From the NCBI GenBank assembly GCA_022393335.1, contig JAJEKB010020892.1, positions 317,251 through 381,250 on the forward strand: DNA of 64,000 nucleotides. Direction: 5' to 3'. Under the pieces are notes generated by a model. That model was not told the origin of the DNA and made no database searches. It saw nothing but the letters and a program-made list of their open reading frames with translations. Shown piece after piece: positions 12,260 through 21,299 of this stretch. Both the position numbers and the translations under genes were made by a program. Source of the stretch: Macrotrachela quadricornifera. Its lineage: Eukaryota > Rotifera > Eurotatoria > Philodinida > Philodinidae. How positions within the stretch are numbered: position 1 is the first letter of the stretch; the number at the start of each line of letters is the position of its first letter.

Positions 12260-13579
12260 ATGCCACGTTCAAAACACCAACAATCATCTAAGGCGATAGC
12301 GACACGTTTACCAGCAAAGCAACTTATGACAAAAAAGAAAACAAATACAACCATTAATTCAACAACAAAAAATTTTTTCTTTCGACATATGACGCGTCAA
12401 CAACTGGTCAATTCATTAGCTGAAATGGGTATCTTAGTACCAGCAACAATGACCATTGATATTTTAAGATCGTTATATGAATCAAATATTAATGCAAATG
12501 TTGACAAGAATCAAAATCATATGCATCATTCTTCAACAACATCTGAAGGTGAAGCTCATCAGCTGGATGACATGCTGATTGATGTAATAGCCGGTGATAA
12601 AAAAGATGGTCCTTATAATGCAGTTGCAAGTGCAGTACGAACTGCTGGTGGTAAGGTGCAATATGATACAGGTGATGATGAAGATGAAAATGATAGTTAT
12701 ACATATATTCAACCAATTCAAAAAGTCACCAACAAATCCGGTAAGACTTTCTCCTTGTTTTCGTCTCCAATGGCTGAAGAAAATTTAACCTTGGGCAGTG
12801 ATGGTTTAGCTGGGCGTGGCGATAGTGATATCGAATCAGTACCTAAAGCTTTGCGAAAAGCTATTATTGAAGGTTGTAATGTTAACATGGCCCGACTTTT
12901 AATGCCTCGGGATAACAAAAAATATAATAAAGATGATGATGATGAAGAAGATAAAAGTGTTTATATTAAGTCAAAGACCGATCCACGTTTAGATAAAAGC
13001 CTTACTATTATGGAATTTATCTTAGCTTTTAATCGTTATGTTAATATTCTTTGTGAAGTCTTTCCGCAACGTCGCCGAGAATTCTCAGCGTATATGTCTG
13101 ATATTATACGCTTAGCTTCTCGTTTTGGTCATTTCTATTTTTATGATTATCACCGATTATTTGCTCAGAAAGCTGAAACTATGTTACATACTCGCAATGT
13201 TTTAGTTGATTGGTCCAAACGAGATTATGATATTTATTTTAATGTTTTTTCTGGTTTACGTCCGGTTGTTTGTGAGTTATGTCGAAGCCCAGATCATACT
13301 ACTTCTTTTTGTAAAAAAATACTTGATCGAAATGATCTCATTGAAAAACTGTTATTGCATCATAATGGTAAAGGAGCAGATTCAGCTTCTTCATCTCCAT
13401 CTTTTTCTTTTCGTCGACCATTAGGTAATGATGATATTAAATCAGCTTCCCGGCCCACTTGTAAATTTTACAATGGAGCCGGATTTGGCAAATGTATTCA
13501 GCCGGACTGTCGTTTTGTTCACTTATGTTCTCGCTGTCGAGGTTCACATCCAAAAAAATTATGTAATCAAAAAAATTAA
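12260..13579 (+). CDS. Gag-like ORF1 of the PAT-like element
   Basis: A 439-residue protein, ATG 12260 to TAA 13577-13579. The N-terminus is basic and Ser/Thr-rich, followed by a SAP-like helical segment (TRQQLVNSLAEMGI) near residues 45-70. An acidic linker leads to a helical block (LTIMEFILAFNRYVNIL onward) that resembles the capsid-like region of DIRS/PAT ORF1 proteins. A C-x2-C-x4-H-x4-C zinc knuckle (CELCRSPDHTTSFC) lies near residue 340. The C-terminus has further Cys/His clusters (GKCIQPDCRFVH, CSRCRGSHPKKLC). The expected role is RNA binding and particle assembly in the cytoplasm. The frame is intact. Confidence 0.8.
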   Translation: MPRSKHQQSSKAIATRLPAKQLMTKKKTNTTINSTTKNFFFRHMTRQQLVNSLAEMGILVPATMTIDILRSLYESNINANVDKNQNHMHHSSTTSEGEAHQLDDMLIDVIAGDKKDGPYNAVASAVRTAGGKVQYDTGDDEDENDSYTYIQPIQKVTNKSGKTFSLFSSPMAEENLTLGSDGLAGRGDSDIESVPKALRKAIIEGCNVNMARLLMPRDNKKYNKDDDDEEDKSVYIKSKTDPRLDKSLTIMEFILAFNRYVNILCEVFPQRRREFSAYMSDIIRLASRFGHFYFYDYHRLFAQKAETMLHTRNVLVDWSKRDYDIYFNVFSGLRPVVCELCRSPDHTTSFCKKILDRNDLIEKLLLHHNGKGADSASSSPSFSFRRPLGNDDIKSASRPTCKFYNGAGFGKCIQPDCRFVHLCSRCRGSHPKKLCNQKN

Positions 13580-13782
13580 TGAACATTGACATTTCTACTC
13601 TTGTTTTCAATAATTGATGTTTATCTTGATTTAAGAAAATAATCGAATAAAACTTAACAACTAAATTAGTTGCTACTAATGAAAGAGGCGACGATTCTTT
13701 CGTTTATTACTTTTTTATTTTAGCTGACAGCTGTTTTATAAAGTTCCAACTTACAGCATCTACGCCGATTGATGTTGATCAA

Positions 13783-15381
13783 TTGGAGACCGAGCTTACT
13801 GATCATCCGAATAAAGAATTCACTTCGTTCTTATTACTGGGTCTGCGGGAAGGATTTGATACTGGTCTTTCCAACTTACCCGACAAATCATTTGAATGTC
13901 CCAATCTACGTTCAGCTCGTCGCGATCCCAAAACCGTTTCTCTGTTAGTTGAAGAAGAGCTCAAGAAAGGGTTTGTTATTGGCCCATTTCATACGCCACC
14001 ATTTGATAATTACCGAATTAATCCTATTGGAGTGGTCGAATCGAAATATTCAAAGAAGAAAAGATTAATTGTTGATTTATCTGCTCCTCATAATAATTCT
14101 GAACATCCCAGCATTAATTCTTTAATTGATAAAGAATCTTATACTCTCTCTTATGTTACAATCGATGATGCGATTCAACGTATCCAGGAATTAGGACCAG
14201 GTGCATGGATGAATAAGGCGGATATTCAAGATGCATTTAAATTGCTTCCTATTAAACCTTCTCTTTGGCCCTTTTATGGTATTAAATGGAATGACTATTA
14301 TTATTTCTTTGTTCGACTCCCCTTTGGATCTCGTAGCTCACCTAAATTGTTCAACATGCTAAGTGAAGCTCTTGTTTGGATAGCTGAACATAATTATGGA
14401 ATTACTAAAATGTTACATTTACTTGATGACTTCTTTGTCGTAGACCATGCTGAAGATGGTGGCTTACGAACACGTGCTCTGATTAGTTTTCTTTTTAACA
14501 AAGTTAAGGTACCCTTATCACTTAAGAAGACGATTGGTCCTGTGCAAGAAATTGAATATTTGGGAATTATTCTTGACTCAACACGAATGGAAGCTCGATT
14601 ACCTCAAGAGAAGGTCTCACGCATCGTTCAAATGATTAAAACATTACTGAATCGACGCAAATGTAAAAAACGAGATTTACTTAGTATTTTAGGTCATATG
14701 TCATTTGCATCTCGAGTCGTCATTCCTGGCAGGACTTTTGTTCATTATTTATTTCGCTTAACCACTCATGTCCAGTCGTTAGAATCCCATATTACCATCA
14801 ACAGACAAGCTCAATTAGAGCTGGAGATGTGGTATCGATATCTTAATGACTGGAATGGAGTATTTTTCTTTTTGGACCCTAAAATAACTACCAGTACTGA
14901 TATGTCTTTTTTCACCGATGCCAGTACTACCATCGGTTGTGGTGCAGTTTTTGGTAATGAGTGGTTTGCTCATAGGTGGTCGGAGCAAATGCTTCATCTT
15001 CCGGCAGCAGAAGCTTCTACTGCTCTTTTCGAGATTATTCCCATTGTTATTGCTGCCTTTCTTTGGGGTTCTCGCTTGGAACGAAAACGAATTTGTTTAT
15101 TTTGCGACAATCAAGCTACAGTTAATATTGTTAATAAGGGTAGATCAAAAAGCTCCCTTATCATGGCTTTTTCTCGCAAGTTAACTTTACTTGCTATGCA
15201 ACATCAGTTTTTATTACGAGCAGTTTATATTTCTACAACTGCGAATGCTGCTGCTGACGCTCTTTCTCGTTTACAGATGGTGCGTTTTCACAAACTCATG
15301 CCACTCGCCGATGCACAACCAAGAATTATTCCCACCATGAAAGATTTAACTTTCCCATCGATCGAATCGATGATATTGTAA
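13783..15381 (+). CDS. Reverse transcriptase-RNase H ORF of the PAT-like element
   Basis: The open frame has no ATG at its start: the upstream in-frame stop is at 13648-13650 and the first in-frame near-cognate codon is TTG at 13783, so the true start is uncertain. An acceptor-like TTTTATTTTAG at about 13723 may allow splicing. RT motifs are in order: DLSAPHN, NKADIQDAFKLLPI, LPFGSRSSPKLFN and the catalytic LLDDFF box near 14420, the variant used by DIRS-order elements. RNase H follows, with TDAS near 14914, an acidic EIIPI, CDNQATVNIV and the closing ADALSR. The length (~530 codons) fits the RT-RH unit of this group. It copies element RNA into DNA. Its end overlaps the recombinase frame. Confidence 0.88.
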   Translation: METELTDHPNKEFTSFLLLGLREGFDTGLSNLPDKSFECPNLRSARRDPKTVSLLVEEELKKGFVIGPFHTPPFDNYRINPIGVVESKYSKKKRLIVDLSAPHNNSEHPSINSLIDKESYTLSYVTIDDAIQRIQELGPGAWMNKADIQDAFKLLPIKPSLWPFYGIKWNDYYYFFVRLPFGSRSSPKLFNMLSEALVWIAEHNYGITKMLHLLDDFFVVDHAEDGGLRTRALISFLFNKVKVPLSLKKTIGPVQEIEYLGIILDSTRMEARLPQEKVSRIVQMIKTLLNRRKCKKRDLLSILGHMSFASRVVIPGRTFVHYLFRLTTHVQSLESHITINRQAQLELEMWYRYLNDWNGVFFFLDPKITTSTDMSFFTDASTTIGCGAVFGNEWFAHRWSEQMLHLPAAEASTALFEIIPIVIAAFLWGSRLERKRICLFCDNQATVNIVNKGRSKSSLIMAFSRKLTLLAMQHQFLLRAVYISTTANAAADALSRLQMVRFHKLMPLADAQPRIIPTMKDLTFPSIESMIL

Positions 15382-15386
15382 TTCAT

Positions 15387-16079
15387 TTGCTTGATAATAC
15401 AATTGCTTCATCTTCAAAATCTTCTTACTCTTCTGGTTATAAACTATTTATTAGATTTGCAGTCATGTCAGGTTTTAACTTACAAAGTAATTCTTTACCC
15501 CCTCGTCTTCTCCTTCGTTTCATAGCTTTTTGTCATGGTATTCAAAAAATTCAATACAGCACAATCAGATGTTACTTAGCTGCTATTCGTTTTTATCGTT
15601 TACAAGCCGGTTTCCCGGATCCATTCCTAGATAGCAATGGAGCTTATATACCTCAACTAGAGATGGCTCTTCGAGGTTCACGTCGTTTATGTGGAAGACC
15701 TACAAAGCAATGCAAGCCCATTACTTTAGATTTATTACTTCAGTTAGTTGTTACATTACAGAGCGGTGTGTTTAATCCATATGTTGATGTTCTCATGCAA
15801 GCAGCACTTACAACGGCTTTTTGGGGTTTCTTTCGCTCTGGTGAATTATTTCCTGATAAGTTTATTCCTCATTTACATGTTACTTACTCTGATGTTAAAT
15901 TCGAAACCTTCAAAGTTGTTATTCATCTTAAAACGTCAAAAGTTGATGTCGAAAAGAAAGGAATTGATGTTCGTCTATTTAAGACCAACACTATTGGATG
16001 TGCAGTTCATGCTTTGGGCACGAAGCTCTCACATGCATATTCGAGCTTCTTGTGGCGGTTTGAGTGCCCAAACATCTGA
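15387..16079 (+). CDS. Tyrosine recombinase, C-terminally truncated (PAT-like element)
   Basis: The frame overlaps the end of the RT ORF (IDRIDDIVIHLLDNT is readable across the junction) and has no ATG, so expression probably needs frameshifting, reinitiation or splicing. The N-terminal core-binding region (SGYKLFIRFAVMSGF, STIRCYLAAIRFY) is followed by the catalytic arginine box FFRSGEL near 15834 and the beta-hairpin lysine block HLKTSK near 15930. The frame stops at TGA 16077-16079 inside repeat B1, before the H-x-x-R box and the nucleophilic tyrosine. Remnants of that missing part can be read beyond A2. As it stands the enzyme should be inactive. Confidence 0.75.
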   Translation: MLDNTIASSSKSSYSSGYKLFIRFAVMSGFNLQSNSLPPRLLLRFIAFCHGIQKIQYSTIRCYLAAIRFYRLQAGFPDPFLDSNGAYIPQLEMALRGSRRLCGRPTKQCKPITLDLLLQLVVTLQSGVFNPYVDVLMQAALTTAFWGFFRSGELFPDKFIPHLHVTYSDVKFETFKVVIHLKTSKVDVEKKGIDVRLFKTNTIGCAVHALGTKLSHAYSSFLWRFECPNI

Positions 16080-16210
16080 CAAGACTTTTATATTTAATGT
16101 TTATTTCTTTTGTGATGTATTTTTGTTTTTTCCTGGCAGAAATAAATGCCCTACTCGCCATATTTGAATTAAAGTTGTTTCTTATTATTGGGAGATGATC
16201 AGCATGAATA
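16055..16210 (+). repeat. Split direct repeat B1
   Basis: A 156-bp repeat matching B2 (17320-17475), running from GCGGTTTGAGTGCCCAAAC to GATCAGCATGAATA. It contains an AATAAA (in AGAAATAAATGCC) that could serve as a polyadenylation signal. It overlaps the 3' end of the truncated recombinase ORF and joins A2 through the shared AATA. Confidence 0.85.
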
Positions 16211-16470
16211 CACTTTAATGGAGAGGAATCGATACATTAAAGATTATTCATGATGGCTCGACATTCACTATTTTTCTTTTTTTTTTTTTTTTTTTTTGTA
16301 TAGAGAAAGAAGACGCGCTTGTACAATTTATTTATGATTGTTGTTAAGTTAAATTTTATTTATTCTAACTCTTTCGCTAAATCTAACAAGCTTCGTTTGC
16401 ATCTACTTATTCTTATCTACTTATCGCCACTTGTGAAGTCGACAAGTATTCAAGTTATCAGATTACAACA
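16207..16470 (+). repeat. Split direct repeat A2
   Basis: A 264-bp copy of A1, directly abutting B1. It ends at GATTACAACA, where similarity to A1 stops sharply and the recombinase-remnant spacer begins. Confidence 0.85.
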
Positions 16471-16515
16471 CCCACCCTCCCATCCCACTTATTCGCCGCT
16501 AGATTATTGGGCACC

Positions 16516-17250
16516 GGCCCTTTGCCCTTCATTTTAATTTCTCTTTTTGATGCTGAACTTCCCTTACTTTATACGTTCAATCTTATGGTTGCTAATACTC
16601 TGCTGAAATGGGTAGTTAGCTGTTAAGGATATTAGTCATGTCAGGTAATCCCAAAGTAGTTGAAATAGGCATTATAGTCGTGTTAAGTGACTCTAAGGTG
16701 TCTGAAAGGCATCTTGGTCAGGTCAAGTGATACCAAAGTAGCCGCAAAGGCATTCTAGTTGTGTCAAGTGACACCACTGTAGCCGAAAAGGCATTCTAGT
16801 CGTGTCAAGTGACATCAAAGTAGCCGAAAAGGCATTCAAGCTATGTCAAGTGACACCAAAGTAGCTAAAAAAAAGGCATTCTAGTCGTGTCAAGTGACAC
16901 CAAAGTAGCCGAAAAGGCATTCAAGTTGTGTCAAGTGACACCAAAAGTAGCTGAAAAGGCATTTTAGTCGTGTCAAGTGACACCAAAGTAGCCGAAAAGG
17001 CATTCTAGCCGTGTCAAATGGCTTTTATCAGCGTAAGTATTTGTGCTGCTTCGTGTACTGTGACCCAACGGCCTGGAGCCATGGCACTTACCGATCAGCT
17101 TAATTTTCTTATATCTAAAGCTGAAGTACGTGACCCAATTGGCGTCATGCCACGGCACGTCCAGCTCGTTTCATTTATTTAGGCTGGACGTTGCGTTCAT
17201 ACAATACCCTCCTTCTGCTCTTCTCTGGCATGTACCGCAATTTCAGACAT
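16516..17250 (+). pseudogene. Displaced C-terminal remnant of the tyrosine recombinase
   Basis: In the A2-B2 spacer an open stretch (16516-16626) reads PLPFILISLFDAELPL followed by TFNLMVANTLLKW. This matches the 'PLF.F..G.PL...FN..L...L' segment that follows the lysine block in DIRS-order recombinases. After the minisatellite, about 17175-17230 reads RLDVAFIQY then PPSALL, which resembles the end of the fold (GRWxSDAFxxY-RTPPSALL) with the candidate nucleophile Tyr. The H-x-x-R segment between them is replaced by tandem repeats. So the recombinase gene seems split by B1-A2 and then eroded. This is inference from short motif matches. Confidence 0.45.
16635..17015 (+). repeat. 41-bp minisatellite inside the retroelement spacer
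   Basis: About nine tandem units of roughly 41 bp, each with the form GTGTCAAGTGACACCAAAG followed by TAGCCGAAAAGGCATTCTAG. The outer units are the most diverged and the central ones nearly identical. Each unit contains the palindrome GTGTCA-AG-TGACAC. It sits between A2 and B2. Confidence 0.9.
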
Positions 17251-17319
17251 ATTTCACTTCAATGTTACTTTTACTTGGTGATTCATCTTTAATCGTCATG
17301 TATATCAACTTCTCCAACA

Positions 17320-17475
17320 GCGGTTTGAGTGCCCAAACATCTGACAAGACTTTTATATTTAATGTTTATTTCTTTTGTGATGTATTTTTGTTTTTTCCTG
17401 GCAGAAATAAATGCCCTACTCGCCATATTTGAATTAAAGTTGTTTCTTATTATTGGGAGATGATCAGCATGAATA
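17320..17475 (+). repeat. Split direct repeat B2 (element right end)
   Basis: A 156-bp copy of B1 ending at GATCAGCATGAATA, after which the flanking DNA (GCGATTTATTT) begins. The final AATA is the putative recombination core. Confidence 0.85.
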
Positions 17476-19070
17476 GCGATTTATTTCACAATGAAAACAA
17501 TGATGCATCTCTCAAAAAAATCTTAGATGATTTTTTATAATTGTTTTCTTTATAAAATGAAGCCGTATTTCTCTTTTGACATTTCATCAGCTAAACGTTT
17601 TACGTTCGTTGTATTTTTTTTTACTTTTACTTTTTTGTGTGAATAGGTTTTTTGATATTGAGAGCAAATTTTTTCATCAAAATAAAATAGAAAAATAAAA
17701 TCATGTAGTAGTTAGAACCACCACGAAGGGATTGCACCATACTATCAAATTCATAGATTGAACCAATAAAAAAACTACTAGAGTGCATTACTTCACTCTT
17801 TCGTACGCACGTTGGTCATGCCCGGTATTCATATCTTGCGTGACGTTCATACCCGTACAAGGCGTGTTAGACTGTACGCATACCCAGCATGACGATACAC
17901 GTACCAGTAGCGTTTGGATTGACAGAGAGTATAATTCCTGACGAGATCATGATACGAAGACTTGAATCTGTTCCTAACAAAACTCTGATAATATTTTGAC
18001 AGAATCTCCTTTCATAATCTTGAGAGGATCCTGTATTCTCCACTAAGAAAAATATCTGAACAGGATTCTTTCAGGATTTTTCAAGGAATGGACAGGATCG
18101 AAACTTAGATTGGTGCAATCAATGACAATGTATGAATACCTGAAAAAGTTGATTTTTTTAAAGGTATTTATCTTCAAGGACAAACACTTTCAAAAGTATA
18201 ATAACACTAAGATGACTGTAAACAACCGGTATTCGTAGATTTTTGATGGAGTTAATATGACGTCCGTAGCTATTTACAGATACTAGTGGGTGCTCGTGAA
18301 TACAAAACATCAGAATTCTCATTAACAAGTAATTCAAAAAGTGGTGTTCGTGGGTGTTCGCATATTCTACGAATACCTGTTTATGTATAGACAGAAGTCT
18401 AGAAGAAAAGCAAAAAAAATCTGTGCCAACTCAACAAAATAACGAACATGTTGGGAAGAATTCAATTTATTTCTTCACAACTACTAGCAAATGTTTGACT
18501 TCATCCACTTGAAATATGGAGCTATAGAAAAAGCAAGGAAGTAGGAAATATAAAACATTATTTAAATATTCTAAAGATATGAGTAAGAAATATGTTTTTT
18601 TCGACTATGAAATTTTTTTAGGTCGTGCGGGAAGTGTTGCTCTCAAGATCCCTTTCTCTTATAGAAAGTTTGAGTAGAATTTCCTTTTCGCGTGTGATGA
18701 TCGAGAAAGCGATGCCTAATTGTTAACTTCTATTTTATTACTCTTTGGCTATTATCAAAAAATAACAATATTTGATCGGAAGTGTTAAATTGCAAGACGT
18801 CACTAATGCATAAGAAAGATTAAATGGTTATGTTTTTAACTCAAGTTTCCACTCACTTAATCCCTTGTAATAAAAACTTAGTGGAGGTTAGATATGCGCC
18901 AGCATGATCAAACTAAGGACAAGATTAACTAGGTATCCAAACGACCAGTTACGAATGGGCTTGCGCGTATTTAGTATGGTGAGTGATGGTGTATGGTTGT
19001 TGGTCTTTTCATTACCATTACACCTTCATACATACACATTACTTCTCATCAAGTAGTTGATTTCGGCTAT
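17476..19070. other. Intergenic DNA
   Basis: No gene recognised. The region holds short GC-richer phrases with repeated ACG/CGTAC words (17800-17910) and a repeated GAATACCTG / GGGTGYTCG phrase (about 18130-18390), possibly from decayed repeats. Confidence 0.4.
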
Positions 19071-19078
19071 GTTAGAAC

Positions 19079-19416
19079 TAGACATGAGCGGAACCACCTG
19101 TTTTTTATCCCAGTCTCGGTCTCGGTAAAAAAAATTTTTGGTCCCGGTCCTAGCCTGGGTTCCAGGTAAAACACACTTCGGACCCACTTTTCTTGCGTAG
19201 TAATACATTGTTTAGCGGAGAGATTGATATGACTTTATAGCAGCGTCATTAAGTTTGAGACATCTTGCCGGTATACTACGAATAGACATGAGCAGGACCA
19301 ACTGCTTTTGGTCCCGGTCCCGGCTAAAAACAAATTTAGTCTCAGCCCCGATCAAAAAGAAAAGCTTAGTCCTGGTCCCAGTCCCGCCGGGGCCAAGACC
19401 ATCGTGCCCATCTCTA
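19079..19416. mobile_element. hAT-like MITE with 8-bp target duplication
   Basis: A 338-bp element bounded by TAGACATGAGC on the left and, read inward from the right, TAGAGATGGGC. It is flanked by GTTAGAAC (19071-19078) and GTTACAAC (19417-19424), an 8-bp duplication with one mismatch, the size used by hAT transposons. TIRs of the TAGRGATGGGC type are common in that superfamily. The interior is rich in GGTCCCGGTCCC-like words and contains a second left-end copy (TAGACATGAGCAGGACC) at about 19284, suggesting an internal duplication or nested insertion. There is no coding capacity. Confidence 0.6.
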
Positions 19417-19424
19417 GTTACAAC

Positions 19425-20066
19425 GCTTACAGCTAACCGATGTGCGAAATGTTTCGGGCTGGAAGTTTTCTTGTGGCTAGAATCTGCAAGGCTGTCCATT
19501 CACAGAAAATTTCAGCAGTTTCAATCAATAAATCTTAAGATACAGAACTGAGAAAAGTGGATTTTTGAAAACTATGATTATCGCAGTTTACGTAGAACAT
19601 TCATGAGCAGTTGAGAGTTCAATTCTTTTAGAAAGTTGCCTGCTGAACTTTATAAAACTCTTTCTCCTACGAGATTATCCTAATTTGAGCACTATCTGAC
19701 GTCATGAATTTAGCAGTTTCTCCGCAATATTAGCTTGGTTTAAATAGATCGTGGCTTGTCCAAACGTAACACTGTTACTTTTTGCATACTTTATATCAGT
19801 TATCTCGAAAACTGTGATAGTTAGGAAATTCATTCAAACACCATTCAACGCAGCTCATCATGACCTATTTACGCTATAAAAATGAAATTTCTAGATGTAA
19901 GTTTTCAGTTTCCCGAAAATATTTTGTATTGCGTAAGCTGTTACATTAATAGATCTAAAGTTTGAAGTTCCATTGTTTTGACGATTCCTATCCAAATGAG
20001 ACTTCTGAATCTAAGCTGCATATATTAACTGTAGTTCAATGCTTTTAGATCTTCATTCCTTCGATT
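19425..20066. other. Intergenic DNA upstream of the ART gene
   Basis: No feature beyond a possible untranslated or short coding exon for the downstream gene. Nothing specific could be assigned. Confidence 0.35.
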
Positions 20067-21299
20067 ATGTACTGTTGTCATTTTTCCTACTATTACAGAG
20101 CACTTCCCTACGCTCATGCCTTGGTATTATTTATTGAGTTTGTTCTTGGTATTGCACGCATAGTGGCCTTCTTTTCGCCTCCATCATCAGTAAATGACAG
20201 TAAAGCTGTAGCTGGTTTCATTTTGGATTGGATCTCATGCTTGGCAGCCACATTATTGGGTCTTTTAGTTACTCTCACAGTTTTGCTTATTTTATGTGGA
20301 ATGTTGTCAAAGACAGACGACGAGAATAGAGTACATTCAGACGATGAAACATCAACAACGACTACTATAAAGGATTTATGGAAGAATAAACGAATACATC
20401 GTCTGATACAATTGAATTGTAATTGCCCATGTTACATAAGCCGACCTAAACTTCGGTTTATCGTGCGTCTTATATACCTCGGTATTTGCTTTGTTCTTCG
20501 TATTATTGCCATTTCATTATATGCTTCTGCAGATGGTAATAACAATGGGAATGGATTGGCTGATATTTGCGCTCTGTCATTGGTTTGTTTAGCTATGATA
20601 TTTTCGTTAGATTTATATCATTATTGTGTCTGGTGGCACTATCGGCCGGGATGTGATAGAAAATGTAGCATGTTATCAAAAAAACACAAACGATATATTC
20701 CTTATCATTTATTAGGATACAATCGAACGATGCGTTTAGGTAATAAACCTTGTGCTGATGGTTATCAATGTATGGACCGTACTCTAGAACACATTATGAT
20801 ATATCATCTCAGCGATCACAAACCACAACCACGGTTTTTTGATCTTAGACAGGAGGATTCTGAAAAAACACGTTATATTGGTTTTCATCAAACAAGTCCT
20901 GAAGCTGCTGTAAGTATTGCGCATTCAGACTTTATGATTAGTACCAACCCCGGTTCGACTATGCTAGGACAAGGTGTATATTTTGCCAGATCAATGGATG
21001 CAACAGAACAAAAAGCTAATAAAGCAGGTGCTTACATATGCGCTGAAATTGATATGGGTCGTGTTAAACAAGTGGGTACAGAAGTACATGCAGGTGGTCT
21101 TCGAGGTACCAACGACTGGTGGAACGAGTATGACTGCGTTTATTTTTGTCATCCTGATGATAATCGTGATGAATTTTGTGTAAAAAGTCCAGATCAAATA
21201 CTACAATGGGTCATTGTGGTTACTTCACAATTCGATGATAAAGTTCAAAAATATGGTCTGGATACAGAATTTAAAAATACTAAGTGGGGATGCATTTAA
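20067..21299 (+). CDS. Four-TM membrane protein with C-terminal PARP-like ADP-ribosyltransferase domain
   Basis: A 410-residue frame from ATG 20067 to TAA 21297-21299. A splice acceptor (CTATTACAG) at about 20098 means the first ten residues may be intronic and the real N-terminus may lie in an upstream exon. Hydrophobic helices fall near residues 17-37, 50-79, 130-152 and 164-186, with an acidic Ser/Thr-rich loop at 82-100. The C-terminal domain (about 265-390) has FHQTSPEAA (His274), MLGQGVYFARS (Tyr305), the GAYICAEIDMGRV strand and DEFCVKSPDQI (Glu369). This is the His-Tyr-Glu triad order of active PARP-type transferases. Likely role: NAD-dependent ADP-ribosylation at a membrane, with the target unknown. 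No lesions are seen. Confidence 0.75.
   Translation: MYCCHFSYYYRALPYAHALVLFIEFVLGIARIVAFFSPPSSVNDSKAVAGFILDWISCLAATLLGLLVTLTVLLILCGMLSKTDDENRVHSDDETSTTTTIKDLWKNKRIHRLIQLNCNCPCYISRPKLRFIVRLIYLGICFVLRIIAISLYASADGNNNGNGLADICALSLVCLAMIFSLDLYHYCVWWHYRPGCDRKCSMLSKKHKRYIPYHLLGYNRTMRLGNKPCADGYQCMDRTLEHIMIYHLSDHKPQPRFFDLRQEDSEKTRYIGFHQTSPEAAVSIAHSDFMISTNPGSTMLGQGVYFARSMDATEQKANKAGAYICAEIDMGRVKQVGTEVHAGGLRGTNDWWNEYDCVYFCHPDDNRDEFCVKSPDQILQWVIVVTSQFDDKVQKYGLDTEFKNTKWGCI

Larger units (their letters stand above)
11980..17475 (+). mobile_element. PAT-like tyrosine-recombinase (DIRS-order) retrotransposon with split direct repeats
   Basis: The element is about 5.5 kb and has the order A1 - gag-like ORF - RT/RNase H ORF - tyrosine recombinase ORF - B1 - A2 - spacer - B2. 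A1 (11980-12244) and A2 (16207-16470) are near-identical, as are B1 (16055-16210) and B2 (17320-17475). B1 runs straight into A2. The tetranucleotide AATA is shared by the start of A1, the B1/A2 junction and the end of B2, as expected if a tyrosine recombinase inserts a circular form at a short core. This is the split-direct-repeat layout known for PAT/Ngaro-type elements. No integrase, aspartic protease or methyltransferase domain is visible. The near identity of the repeats suggests recent activity. The recombinase gene is interrupted (see its entry), so this copy may depend on others. Confidence 0.85.

Noticed and set aside
16319..16537. ORF in repeat A2 (and its twin at 12093-12299)
   Set aside because: The same frame occurs in both repeat copies, has no domain and lies in the presumed promoter/leader.
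11980..17475. LTR retrotransposon (Gypsy/Copia) or retrovirus-like element
   Set aside because: There is no integrase or protease. The repeats are split (A1..B1A2..B2) rather than terminal LTRs, and a tyrosine recombinase is present.
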